Shown piece after piece: positions 53,641-63,874 of a stretch of 64,000 nt of DNA. This DNA comes from a bacterium. Lineage in GTDB: Bacteria; SZUA-182; DTGQ01. The DNA is taken from NCBI GenBank assembly GCA_040755755.1, contig JBFLZW010000061.1:81246-145245 (forward strand), read 5' to 3'. The position numbers and the translations under genes are program-made. Numbering within the stretch: position 1 is the first letter of the stretch; the number at the start of each line of letters is the position of its first letter. The notes under the pieces are model-generated. The model was not told the DNA's origin, did not search any database, and saw nothing but the letters and a program-made list of their open reading frames with translations.

Positions 53641-54005
53641 AAAAGAAGAAGAGGATTACACTTAAAAATTAGTATCACAAAAATATAAAATAGTCAAGAC
53701 TATTTTTCAAATGTGATTCCATCGCTCTGCTGAAGGATGGAAATCCCGCCTAACCCTCCCCTGCTGCTCTTTACCTGGCAGCGCCTGTCCTGGGCTTTGC
53801 CCGGCCTGTCTTCAGCGGGTACAACAACGCCCGCTTGAGCTCCCTTGGGCTAAAAACCCGATAGAAAGATGATAGTAGAGATTTGCGGAATTATAGAATT
53901 CTGCTGACAATATTTTATTGCATAAGATAATACTATGCCCGCTTTCAATCCAATGGCGGGGCATAAATTTAATACAAGCGAAATTGAAGAATAAGGAGTA
54001 GAGGA

Positions 54006-54725
54006 ATGAGATCGCGAGCTTGCCGGTGGATGGGAGTTGTATCCCCGTTGGTTTTTTGTCTGATATTGAGCCTGCTTGTCCCTTGGACCTGCCAGGCCGC
54101 AGAGAAGTATGACCTGATTGCTTTAATGAATGAATGCCAGAAAATGTCCAGTGATCCCGGAGTGATTGCCATCATCCAGTGGATACCCAAAGAGTGGTGG
54201 CAATCAACCCTGAGGCGGGCTGACGTTCCGGAATCGCGAATCAGGGAAGTGCTGAAGCTCTTTGACCCGTATATGACTTTTATCATCGTTCACGGCCGGA
54301 TTTCCTCATCCGGATTTCCGGTCTTTACCGCAAAATCGGTCCTGCAGCATCACATTTTTCTTGAGGATAAAGCAGGCCGGCTCTCGAAACCCATCGACGA
54401 AGAACAGGTCGATGCCGGTGTCCGGAACGCGGTTATCATGATTAAACCGCTCTTTTCGAATATGCTGGGGCAGATGGGGGACAACATGAATTTTTTCCTT
54501 TTTCCCGCTCAGACCAAAGGTAAGGAGAAACCGTATGAAGCAAGGGGGGAGGGACAATTTTCCATCCGACTCAAGGGTGTTCCCAATATCGGGGATCAAA
54601 CTTTCCAATGGCAGCTGCCCTTGAGCTCGCTCGTTCCAGCCAGGTTTTGTCCAAAATGCAGGAAGGAAGAAAATGGCTCATGGAAGTATTGCCCCTGGTG
54701 TGGCTCGATTCTTGCAATTCAATAA
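54006..54725 (+). CDS. Exported protein with C-terminal zinc ribbon, function unknown
   Basis: 239 residues. The ATG at 54006 follows AAGGAGTAGAGGA. Signal peptide (VVSPLVFCLILSLLVPWTCQA, cleavage near 32). The middle (about 35-205) has no domain I recognise; it contains IQWIPKEWWQSTLRRADVP and a beta-rich second half. The end is a compact zinc ribbon: CPKC near 215 and CPWC near 231 (FCPKCRKEENGSWKYCPWCG). Zinc ribbons are rare outside the cytoplasm, where cysteines tend to oxidise. It could be membrane-anchored with the ribbon inside, but only one hydrophobic segment is seen. Confidence 0.7.
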   Translation: MRSRACRWMGVVSPLVFCLILSLLVPWTCQAAEKYDLIALMNECQKMSSDPGVIAIIQWIPKEWWQSTLRRADVPESRIREVLKLFDPYMTFIIVHGRISSSGFPVFTAKSVLQHHIFLEDKAGRLSKPIDEEQVDAGVRNAVIMIKPLFSNMLGQMGDNMNFFLFPAQTKGKEKPYEARGEGQFSIRLKGVPNIGDQTFQWQLPLSSLVPARFCPKCRKEENGSWKYCPWCGSILAIQ

Positions 54726-54735
54726 TAATACTATA

Positions 54736-54848
54736 CTATAAACGGCTGAGAACTGAACTTTTCCAGAGGAGTCAGGAGTCAGAATTCAGAATTCAGAATA
54801 AGCAATCATCTTCTCCTGACTCCTGGCTCCTGAATTCTGACTCCTGAA
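54736..54848. repeat. Dispersed GAACTTTTCCAGAGGAG element, copy 3
   Basis: Begins CTATAAACGGCTGAGAACTG, then GAACTTTTCCAGAGGAG and CAGGAGTCAGAATTCAGAAT. It closes with the inverted arm CCTGGCTCCTGAATTCTGAC. It follows the zinc-ribbon gene directly. The remaining gap to 55287 is AT-rich (54900-55270), with no recognisable gene; it probably holds the promoter and long leader of the large secreted protein. Confidence 0.65.
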
Positions 54849-55287
54849 TATAGTAATGTCTGCCGGGGAGGGAGCGTTCCGGCAGTGAGATGTCACCGGC
54901 AATGAGAGAGGAATAATGCAAAAGAGAATATAAATATTTACAAAATGTGCTTGATCGTGTTACCATTTTAGTAAATAGTGACTTTAAAGCTGGAAATGAA
55001 GTAAAGCCTGTATTACTATGTTTTCAGGACACCTTGCCAAACAGCAGGTTTATACTTACCACTTTATTCACATACAAATTATAATTTCAATAGGTTAGGT
55101 GATGGCCTAAAAATTAAGGAGTTACTCAGAGTAAGACCTGGCAAGTATATCCGCCTTGAATTTATATCCGCTTTTCGGATAAGCTATAAATAACTATACC
55201 CTAGATCAATAACCTGAAACAACGAGCAAAATACTACGGGGTTGCTTCTACGACTTTGTATCTTTACAATTGGGAGGTTAGAGTGTC

Positions 55288-58200
55288 ATGAAAAGAAGGA
55301 GATTTCCAACCTACTGGCTGCTGCTGTCATTCCTGATTCTTTGGAACGGTACGTTAGCCTATTCCGCCTCGGTAACCTTTACGAATGAACAGAAAGTCAG
55401 CACCGGTGAGGCGATCCAGGTTCAACCCAGGATAATCTGTAACCAACAGGGTAACATTTATCTGGCCTGGCTTGAAAATACGGGCAGCAGGGATCGTATT
55501 GTGGTGAATAGTTCGAGCGATCGCAGCATAAACTGGTGGCCTGCCGCAGTAACCATACACAGCCAGGGGGCAAAGGTATCTCCAACTGCGAATTTCCAGA
55601 TCTGTGCCGATAATGCCGGTCATCTCTATGGGGTCTGGGTAGACCTTCGGCATGGGTCACGGGGGGAAATTTACCTGAACTATTCCGAAGATCATGGGAA
55701 GACCTGGCAGAGCGATGATATCAAGATCAGTACCGGCCTGCCGGGAGTTTCAAATCCCCAGATTGCCTGCACCCCGAACGGGGAAGTCTATGTGGTATGG
55801 ATTGATTCACGCAGTGGTGCCCAGGGGGAGGTTTATTTCAACCGCTCGGTGAATTTTGGCAAAACCTGGATGGCGGAAGACCGCCGTCTCGACTCTGCAC
55901 TGAACCAGACAGCGAACTGCGCATCAGTCCGGATATTCTGCTCCGATAACCTTGTTTATGTGGCCTGGATCGAGCAGGGGACGGATAACCCCGGCATATA
56001 TTACAATTATTCCACCAATAAGGGACAAACCTTCCAGCCCCAGAACATTCAACTGGTTCCCGGCGGATCCATCTCCGAACTGGAGGGAATATGGGGAGTC
56101 ACCGGCAATAAGCCATCTCTGGTCTGGATTCAGGATGGGAATAAGGTGTATTTCAAGAACATGGCCAATACTTCCTCATCCCCGGTTCAACTCAACGGAA
56201 ACTCTTCGGCCCCGGTCCGGGATGTTCGCCTTGCCGGCGATTCGGATGGGGATGTATATGCAATCTGGCTTGATAAACGTACCAGCTCGGTAGATCACGT
56301 TTATGGCAACTATTTCCGGAACGGCGGATCGAGCTGGGGCTCGTCATCGGGGGCGAGAATAGATACCTCGTACAGCAGCAGTGCCTGTTATCAGCCGAGT
56401 ATCAGTTGCAGCAATCAGAACAATCAGAAGCTGGTAGCGGTAAGCTGGAGCCAGTTACGATCAAGCAGCCAGGGGCTGAATACGTATGTGGCTTACTCGC
56501 AGAGCTGGCCGCCAACCGGAGCCATCAACCTGAGAAATAATGGCACCAGTGCCTCTTCCCTGTATTCAAGCCTCTGCTGCAATAATGACAAAGGAGATAT
56601 TTACGCCATCTGGCTGGAGACTGTTGAGAGAAGCGCGTATATCAATTCTTTCATCAATACCGATGCGAAGCTGGAGTGGACAGGAGAGACAAATTATTCT
56701 GATGATGGAGTGGAACCTAATTCTGCAGCAGGAGGGAGCGATTTCTCTTTTCGGGTGAAGTACAAGAACAGCCTGGATATGGCACCCTCCATCCGCCAGG
56801 TCTGGGTGGATGAAGATGATAACGGTACCTACGAAAGCAATGAAAAATACGACATGACTGCCTTGAGTCAGAATTATGACCGGGGGTGTACCTATGTCAT
56901 GCAGATGCCTCTGAGATACAGCCCGGGATCGAGCGATCATGCCCACCGGTATCGATTCTACTTTACGGCTGGCGGTAACATAGCCACGGGAAAGCCGGCT
57001 ATTGATCACTCCCTGACCATCAGTAATCCTGGATCCATCCCGCAGTTAAGCTGGGTGGGAACTCCAGGATATACCACTGACGGCGTGGAACCGAATGAGG
57101 ACACTCCGGGCACGGAGCGAGTCTTTCAGGTAAAATTAACTTCCCAGTATGCTTCTCAGGATGTCCAGGTTCAGGTATGGATCGATGCCGATGATAACGG
57201 CGTTTACGAGAATCTGGAGAAATACCCCATGAACCTGATGGAGGATAGCAATCAGGTTTACGAATTTTCAATGCCATTGGAATACGCAGGCGACGGGAGA
57301 CTCTTATACCGCTTTTTCGCCTGCGATCTCATCAGTTATGCCTCCGGAGCCCCTGCAACGAATCAAACTCTCAAGGTAAACAGAGCTCCGGTTCTCTGCT
57401 GGGCGGATGAAGATGGGTATGAGCACCAGACGGGAGAGAATGTCTTTACCTTCAAGGTGGTCTACAGTGATCAGGACGATGATCCACCATCTGTTCATCA
57501 GATCTGGGTGGACCTCAATAAGGATGGAGACGCACAGGAGGAGGAAAAATATCCCCTGGACCCCAATGACACTTCAACCGATTATTCTGCCGGACGCCTT
57601 TATATCGCCAGAAATGTATACCTGCTGTATGGCGGGCATGCGACCGTTCCGATCAGGTTTGATTTCCAGGACGGTTCCGCCGAAGCCGAGTCCGGTTCCT
57701 GCCCATCGGGCCTCTCCCCCCTTGGCCAGTCAATACCTCTTCAGCAGTATGGGCACCCGCCCGTACTGAGCTGGACCGGGGATGATGAGGAGTACCAGGA
57801 TGACGGGGTGAAATTTGACACCAGTCCTGACGGCGAAGGGTATACTCTGAGCTTTAGGATCAAATATACTGACTTTGATGGTGACCGGCCAGGAGATCGT
57901 GGTGTTTGGAATGATCCTGGATATGAGGTTTGGATCGATCTCAATGACAACGGTATTTATGATACGAGTGAACGCTTCCTCATGGATGAGGAGGAATCAC
58001 ATCAGAGCGGTTCGACCTACACCGCTCTCTACAGTCGGTCCATATACCATGTTCTTCCGCCCCAGGATAGAAAGTTAAGTTACCGGTTCTATTTCCATGA
58101 CGGGAAGAATTTGGCTGCCGGTGAGGGATCCGGAGTGCAGAATTATGTTAACTTCAACCAGGCCACCCTCCAGTGGATGACAAATCCTGCCACCGCGACC

Positions 58201-61200
58201 CTGAATCAGCCTGTTACCTTCCGGGTAAGATATGTCAGCCTGGATAACGAGATGCCAACTCAACAAAAGGTATGGCTCGATATCAATGACAACCGGCTCA
58301 TGGAGGAGAATGAGAAACTGTCTATGGATGAGGTGGATTACGGTGACATGAACTGCACCAATGGAAAAGAGTACAAGCGGGATTACCGATTTACCTTTGC
58401 CGGAGACGGAGAACTGCAATATCGATTCCTCTTCAGTAATTCTCAGGGCAAAGTCCTGGGTACGCCTGAGCAGATCCACACCATAGCCATAGAGACATCC
58501 CTCCTTGCGCCCACCCTGTCTTGGACGCCAGGTTATACCAAAGGAGTGAAGCCGAACCAGGGATACAGCGGAGAGAGCTTCACCTTTCAGGTGAAATACG
58601 ATGATCCTGATCCATCACTGTATTGCCCCAGCAAGAGGCAGTATCAGCTCTGGATCGATATGAACAATAATGGCGAATACGAGGCAACCGAAAGACTGGA
58701 TCCAAATAACCCCGACTCCGGGTCAGGGATCTATACCTATTATACGGTGCTGAACTCGGAGGAAGGCGGGGCATTATCCTACCGTTTCGTCTTTAATAAC
58801 TGCTATAGTACAGCCATAGGAGAACCTGCTGAAGACAGGACTCTCACCCTCTGGCCAAAACCCGAACTGTCGTGGCTGGGAAGCGAAGGATACCATGAGG
58901 ATGGAGTAGATCCTAATACCGGTTCCACCAAGGCCCAGTTTACCTTTAAGGTGAAATACAAGGATTCAAGAAACGTTGCGCCCACCCTGGCCCAGCTGTG
59001 GATCGACCTTGACCAGAATAATTACATCGCAGATGAAGAAAAATATTCACTGCAGGAGGTGGCAGGCGGCAGTTATGCTGACGGCAAGGTGTACCAGGGG
59101 GCAGTCACTTTCTCGTCAAAGACTGACGGGTCATTCACTGACTGTTACCACTATCGCTTTGTTTTCCAGAACGGCAAAACCGAGGCCATAGGCGATCCCG
59201 CCGGAGATAATTGCCTGCGCATCACCCCCGACCAGCTCCCCCGGCTGGTAGCCGGGTCGGTGACTCCCAATCCCGGCAATGGCGGAAGCTCGTTCCAGTT
59301 CCAGATTACCTATAAAGACGCGGATAACGAGGCTCCTTCCACGGGAGGAACCCTCTGGCTCGATCTCAACCGCGACAATCTGCGGCAGGAAAGTGAAAAG
59401 TGGCCTCTGCAGGAGAAGGATCCTAATCAGAAAGACTACGAAGAGGGTAAGGACTACCAGGCATCCCGGCAGGTCTTCTTTGATCCGAATCTCAGCAGCG
59501 GCACAACCAATGAGATTGCTTATCAGTTTTACTTCAGCGACGCAAACACTTCTTCAGCACATGTCAGGGTAACCAGGGTCGGCAATGTTCCGGAACTGAC
59601 CTATGGCATCATCCCTGAGACAGGCACTGCCGATAGCTACTTTACCTTTCAGGTGATTTACTCCGATCAGGACGGGGATATGCCGCTTGCGTATCAGATA
59701 TGGGTGGATCTGAACGGCGACGGCGATTACGATGATCTCAACGAGCGCAACTCCATGTCTCAGGAAAGCTCGACGGATACGAATTGCAAGGATGGCAAAA
59801 CGTATACCCGGACCCTGTACCTTGCAAATGTGGAAGAGAGCGTAATCTGCTATCGTTTTTATTTCCATGACGGTAAAAACCTGGCCAAGGGCGCTCCTGC
59901 TCATGACCGTATCTTGTCCGTGAACCATGAGCCTTTCCTGACATCTCCAGAAGTCAGTCCGGCCAGGGGAGCGGGGGGAACTGAGTTTACCTTCCGGGTG
60001 ATCTACCATGACGGAGATAATAATCCTCCGCTCAGTTATGATGTCCTGATCGACGAAAACGGCAATGGAACGTATGAGCTGAACGAGCATCATGCTTTGT
60101 ATCAAAAGGACTTGCAGAAAGAGTTCAAGGATGGCGTTACCTATGAATTGGTACTGCCAATCCTCTATGCAGGAGATGCTCCGGTAAAATACCAGTTCTC
60201 CTTCTCCGATGGGCATAGTACGGTTAAGTCTCCAGAGGCGCTTCTCTGGGTAACTCGTGTAGGCACCTTGCCAATCCTGCAATGGGTGAATGCAGACGGC
60301 TATCGCCAGGATGGAGTTGATCCGAATTCCAGCCTGTCAGACGCCAATTTCAGCTTCAAGGTATGGTATCAGGATGCGGATTATCAGACAGGAGACCCCC
60401 TCCCGAAGGTAGAGCTGATAATCGAACGCAATACCGACCGGATAAATACGGTCATGGAAAGATACTCTCTCTCCACTACCTCCACGAGCACCAGCTCTAT
60501 CATCTCGGGCCGGATATATTCATCGACTCAGCGTTTTTCCCGCGCCGGCGGAGACGGAGTTTTTACCTACCGCTTCTTTGCTACGGACGGAAAAAATCTG
60601 GCCACCGGAACACCGACAGCAGGAGGAAAGTTCTACATCGACCGGGCTCCTGTCTTGAGCCCCCCGGACACCGGTGACCTCATCACCCTCATCGATGTAG
60701 ACAAGTGGCTCTATAGGTTTGAGGTGAAATACTCCGATGCGGACGCAGATCCGCCGGTAGAAAATGTCTGCTGGATCGATGTCAATGGTGATGGACAGTA
60801 TGGCAGCACTGAGGCTTTCCTGATGAGCCCGAAAGAGGAAAATCCTGACTACTCAAATCCCGATGGAGTGACCTTTACCCTTGAAAAATCCCTGTCCTGT
60901 CAGGGAAGCGGAACCTTGAAATACAAAATGGCCTTCAAGGACAAGGGAGCAGCGGCAACCGGAAATCCGACCGAGGATCATACGGTCAAAGTCGTCAACC
61001 GGTATTACCGGGATAATGACGGCGATGGCTACGGCAATCCGACGATTATCAAAGAGCAGTGCAGCAAACCGGCTGGTTATGTCGCTTATGCGACTAAAGA
61101 AGCCTTCGATACGGATGATAACGACCGCTATACCTATCCGGAAGCACCCGAGATCTGTGATGGCAAGGACAATGACGGCAATGGCCTGATCGACGATAAC

Positions 61201-63819
61201 CCCCCGGACGGAAAGACGTATTATGAAGACGCCGACGGGGATAGATATGGAAACCGCTACAGTTCCCGGAAATTCTGCCAGGGCGAAAATCCCGCCAACT
61301 ACGTTATCAGCTCGACTGACTGCGACGATAATAATCCGCTGATTTATCCGGGGGCAACAGAATCCTGTGATAATGTGGACAATAACTGTGATGGTGTCGT
61401 GGACAACAGCACTACCAAAAAGTACTATCATGACAAGGATAACGATGGCTACGGCGATCCGAGCGATTATTCCTGGAAGAATCTGTGCGATGATCGTCCG
61501 AACTACGTGGAGAATTCCCAGGATTGTAATGACAACGATTCCGGCATTCATCCGAATGTCCCGGAAATACACTGCAATGGCGTAGACGACGACTGCGATC
61601 CGAACACCCCGGATAATAATTCGCCCCAGATTGCGTATATCCCTTCGCAGGTGGTCCGGGTCGGTCAGACCCTTACTCTGCATCCACAGGCGAGTGACCA
61701 GGATAATGACAGCGTAACTTACCGGTATACCGGCTGGATGAGCAGCAGTTCCATTACTCCTGACCCGAATGATATCGGCACCCATTGGGTGACAGTTACC
61801 GCTCAGGATAGCTGCTCGAACACATCCCTCGATGACAACCGGTCCAGCCAGAAGGTTCTGGTTACGGTGGTCGGCAGCGGGACCATTCAGGGGAAAATTA
61901 CCAGCACAGAGGATGGAAATCCTGCGATAGATACAGCTCTGGTTCAGGTCCAGGGCATGCCGGATTCATCCGATACCTCGGATACCCAGGGGGATTATTC
62001 CATTTCAGATCTTTCTCCCGGCCAATACCGGCTGGTGGTGACAGCTTCGGGATATCAGCAGAAACTTTCCGAGAAGATTACCCTCTCATCCGGCCAGATG
62101 GTAACGTACAACATCCAGTTGTCTCCCGGAATAGGGACCGTGACCGGAAAGGTAGTTGAAATTCAGGGGAATACGGAAAATCCCCTCCCCAAGAGCAGGA
62201 GGCTCACCGTTGTGGCAACTTCGATAACCGAAGGACTTTCTCCCATCGCAGTCCAGACCGATCCGAATGGCAAATATGTACTGGACCTTCCGAAAGGCAC
62301 GTTCAAACTGGCCGCCTTTGATCCCAACAGTCAGTTCCTGCCTGTTGTCGAAACTAACAGCGGGAAGGGGTTTACGGTTGATCCTAATCATTCGCCAGAC
62401 CTCAAGTCTCATGCACAGCTCAAGCTCAAGGTAACCGCCAATCCAGACTGGCCTGATCTGCCGCCTGCCCTGAAAATCACCTCGGTGGAGAAATGGGACC
62501 GCACCGATCCTGACCATCCTGAGCTGGTGACCATTCTTTTCTTCTATCCGCAGGACAGCTTCTTCCATCCGGGAGAATCCGTGCCACAGATCGAGCTGCA
62601 TATCAATGTCGATGATACTGATCCTGATATGATTGGCAGCGGGGTCGTGGACGATCAGGCACTCTGGGTGGATGATCAGGTCCAATACCATATCCCCGGA
62701 CATTATGAAGCCAGGTTTGACCAGTATTATGGGCAGGCAGATCCTGCCGTTGGCCGGGTAGCCATTCGCTGTACGGTGCTCTATGCGTTCAGCAGGAGCC
62801 AGGAATTTCACTACAGCTTCATTGTTCATCCCTGGGAGGACAGGGACACGACCGCGCAATTCCTGACCAGCCGGATCGAAACCAAAACGACCATGGTTGA
62901 AGGTGGCACTCTCGGACCATTGGGCTTCATCGAAACAGCAGACTCATCAAACCGTATATTCGATTGTTCCAGGGTCAATATTCCTTCCTACGGCCTGTAT
63001 CCGGTTGAAGCTGATGCAAACAGGGAGATCCGCACCTTGCGGGTCTGCCTGGACCGAATGCCGCCCCGTTCAGCCGCAGACCGGATCGTAAGCTATATTT
63101 ATGATCTGCGAATGCTGGAGCCACTTACAACCGTGGGTTCTCAAGATACAGCAGCTTCCTGGGCCCAGGTAAATCCGGATAATCCCCTTACTGTATCTAT
63201 CCAGCTCGATATGGATCGGTTATTAAGCTACTATGACCCGAACAAGAACCCGCTCGCCTTTGACCCGAACAATGGATCACCCTCCCTGGATGATCTCGAG
63301 GTGCGATACCAGGATGCAAATACCCTGGAATGGAAAGTAGATGGCATTGATAATCTGCGGATGGAAGGAGATATGAACCATATGCTCGCGGTGGCTTTCT
63401 CGCTTGTGCACAACAGCCGTATGGCTGTATTCCATATCTCGCCGAGCAGCCTTCTGGCCGTGCCTTTGTCCGGCGAAATGATCCAATTATACTGGAGGGA
63501 TAACGCTCTTTCGGAAGCAGGGTTTGAGGTTCAACGAAGGAATAAGGGCAGCAGGGACTTTATCCCGTTAATACGACTGGAGCCCAATACCACCTCGTAC
63601 ATTGATTCTACCGGACTCATGCCGAAATCGACCTATGAATACCGGGTCTGTGCGGTGAGCGTCAGAGATGGACGCAGCTCATTCTCGAAGCCTGTGGAGG
63701 TGACAACCTTAAATCCATCAAAGCCCACCCCCGGTGATTCTTCAGGCGCAGGGACCTGCTTCCTTTCCGCCATCAAACGGTTCCTCTTCGGTGATCAGGG
63801 GAAATGGTGGATGTGGTAA
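55288..63819 (+). CDS. Giant secreted repeat protein (2843 residues)
   Basis: GGGAGGT precedes the ATG, then a signal peptide (TYWLLLSFLILWNGTLAYSA). Residues ~30-455 resemble sialidase/BNR propellers (IYLAWLENTGSRDR, GEVYVVWIDSRSGAQGEVY, VYAIWLDKR). Residues ~460-1900 are twelve tandem repeats of about 100-130 residues: LSWxGxxGY, DGVxPN, FTFKVxYxDxDxxPP, WIDLNxDGxYxxxEKY, YRFxFxDGxxxAxG. The WIDLNxDG loops look like calcium sites. Three MopE-like Asp/Cys units follow (~1905-2120; DNDGDGYGNP, CDGKDNDGNG, CDNVDNNCDG), a CarboxypepD-regulatory-like domain (~2190-2300) and a fibronectin-III-like domain (~2720-2810). The end, GTCFLSAIKRFLFG, recalls GGCFIATAAYG-type C-terminal motifs. Probably a surface adhesin or structural layer; the role is not proven. 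Confidence 0.85.
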   Translation: MKRRRFPTYWLLLSFLILWNGTLAYSASVTFTNEQKVSTGEAIQVQPRIICNQQGNIYLAWLENTGSRDRIVVNSSSDRSINWWPAAVTIHSQGAKVSPTANFQICADNAGHLYGVWVDLRHGSRGEIYLNYSEDHGKTWQSDDIKISTGLPGVSNPQIACTPNGEVYVVWIDSRSGAQGEVYFNRSVNFGKTWMAEDRRLDSALNQTANCASVRIFCSDNLVYVAWIEQGTDNPGIYYNYSTNKGQTFQPQNIQLVPGGSISELEGIWGVTGNKPSLVWIQDGNKVYFKNMANTSSSPVQLNGNSSAPVRDVRLAGDSDGDVYAIWLDKRTSSVDHVYGNYFRNGGSSWGSSSGARIDTSYSSSACYQPSISCSNQNNQKLVAVSWSQLRSSSQGLNTYVAYSQSWPPTGAINLRNNGTSASSLYSSLCCNNDKGDIYAIWLETVERSAYINSFINTDAKLEWTGETNYSDDGVEPNSAAGGSDFSFRVKYKNSLDMAPSIRQVWVDEDDNGTYESNEKYDMTALSQNYDRGCTYVMQMPLRYSPGSSDHAHRYRFYFTAGGNIATGKPAIDHSLTISNPGSIPQLSWVGTPGYTTDGVEPNEDTPGTERVFQVKLTSQYASQDVQVQVWIDADDNGVYENLEKYPMNLMEDSNQVYEFSMPLEYAGDGRLLYRFFACDLISYASGAPATNQTLKVNRAPVLCWADEDGYEHQTGENVFTFKVVYSDQDDDPPSVHQIWVDLNKDGDAQEEEKYPLDPNDTSTDYSAGRLYIARNVYLLYGGHATVPIRFDFQDGSAEAESGSCPSGLSPLGQSIPLQQYGHPPVLSWTGDDEEYQDDGVKFDTSPDGEGYTLSFRIKYTDFDGDRPGDRGVWNDPGYEVWIDLNDNGIYDTSERFLMDEEESHQSGSTYTALYSRSIYHVLPPQDRKLSYRFYFHDGKNLAAGEGSGVQNYVNFNQATLQWMTNPATATLNQPVTFRVRYVSLDNEMPTQQKVWLDINDNRLMEENEKLSMDEVDYGDMNCTNGKEYKRDYRFTFAGDGELQYRFLFSNSQGKVLGTPEQIHTIAIETSLLAPTLSWTPGYTKGVKPNQGYSGESFTFQVKYDDPDPSLYCPSKRQYQLWIDMNNNGEYEATERLDPNNPDSGSGIYTYYTVLNSEEGGALSYRFVFNNCYSTAIGEPAEDRTLTLWPKPELSWLGSEGYHEDGVDPNTGSTKAQFTFKVKYKDSRNVAPTLAQLWIDLDQNNYIADEEKYSLQEVAGGSYADGKVYQGAVTFSSKTDGSFTDCYHYRFVFQNGKTEAIGDPAGDNCLRITPDQLPRLVAGSVTPNPGNGGSSFQFQITYKDADNEAPSTGGTLWLDLNRDNLRQESEKWPLQEKDPNQKDYEEGKDYQASRQVFFDPNLSSGTTNEIAYQFYFSDANTSSAHVRVTRVGNVPELTYGIIPETGTADSYFTFQVIYSDQDGDMPLAYQIWVDLNGDGDYDDLNERNSMSQESSTDTNCKDGKTYTRTLYLANVEESVICYRFYFHDGKNLAKGAPAHDRILSVNHEPFLTSPEVSPARGAGGTEFTFRVIYHDGDNNPPLSYDVLIDENGNGTYELNEHHALYQKDLQKEFKDGVTYELVLPILYAGDAPVKYQFSFSDGHSTVKSPEALLWVTRVGTLPILQWVNADGYRQDGVDPNSSLSDANFSFKVWYQDADYQTGDPLPKVELIIERNTDRINTVMERYSLSTTSTSTSSIISGRIYSSTQRFSRAGGDGVFTYRFFATDGKNLATGTPTAGGKFYIDRAPVLSPPDTGDLITLIDVDKWLYRFEVKYSDADADPPVENVCWIDVNGDGQYGSTEAFLMSPKEENPDYSNPDGVTFTLEKSLSCQGSGTLKYKMAFKDKGAAATGNPTEDHTVKVVNRYYRDNDGDGYGNPTIIKEQCSKPAGYVAYATKEAFDTDDNDRYTYPEAPEICDGKDNDGNGLIDDNPPDGKTYYEDADGDRYGNRYSSRKFCQGENPANYVISSTDCDDNNPLIYPGATESCDNVDNNCDGVVDNSTTKKYYHDKDNDGYGDPSDYSWKNLCDDRPNYVENSQDCNDNDSGIHPNVPEIHCNGVDDDCDPNTPDNNSPQIAYIPSQVVRVGQTLTLHPQASDQDNDSVTYRYTGWMSSSSITPDPNDIGTHWVTVTAQDSCSNTSLDDNRSSQKVLVTVVGSGTIQGKITSTEDGNPAIDTALVQVQGMPDSSDTSDTQGDYSISDLSPGQYRLVVTASGYQQKLSEKITLSSGQMVTYNIQLSPGIGTVTGKVVEIQGNTENPLPKSRRLTVVATSITEGLSPIAVQTDPNGKYVLDLPKGTFKLAAFDPNSQFLPVVETNSGKGFTVDPNHSPDLKSHAQLKLKVTANPDWPDLPPALKITSVEKWDRTDPDHPELVTILFFYPQDSFFHPGESVPQIELHINVDDTDPDMIGSGVVDDQALWVDDQVQYHIPGHYEARFDQYYGQADPAVGRVAIRCTVLYAFSRSQEFHYSFIVHPWEDRDTTAQFLTSRIETKTTMVEGGTLGPLGFIETADSSNRIFDCSRVNIPSYGLYPVEADANREIRTLRVCLDRMPPRSAADRIVSYIYDLRMLEPLTTVGSQDTAASWAQVNPDNPLTVSIQLDMDRLLSYYDPNKNPLAFDPNNGSPSLDDLEVRYQDANTLEWKVDGIDNLRMEGDMNHMLAVAFSLVHNSRMAVFHISPSSLLAVPLSGEMIQLYWRDNALSEAGFEVQRRNKGSRDFIPLIRLEPNTTSYIDSTGLMPKSTYEYRVCAVSVRDGRSSFSKPVEVTTLNPSKPTPGDSSGAGTCFLSAIKRFLFGDQGKWWMW

Positions 63820-63834
63820 TCTGATATGTCTCAA

Positions 63835-63860
63835 GGGGCCGATTCTCTTGTGACGGCCCC
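63835..63860. terminator. Hairpin after the giant secreted protein gene
   Basis: GGGGCCG (63835-63841) pairs with CGGCCCC (63854-63860) around a 12-base loop, 16 bases after the stop. No T tract follows. Confidence 0.5.
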
Positions 63861-63874
63861 CATGCTCATGAAGA

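Noticed and set aside
55130..55265. Possible cyclic-di-GMP riboswitch before the giant gene (GCAAAA and CGGGGTTGC are present)
   Set aside because: The two conserved pieces are adjacent and lack the intervening stems of GEMM riboswitches.
60853..61785. 310-codon minus-strand frame opposite the giant secreted protein
   Set aside because: Ile/Val/Arg-rich shadow of the Asp-rich MopE-like units; the plus strand is clearly coding.
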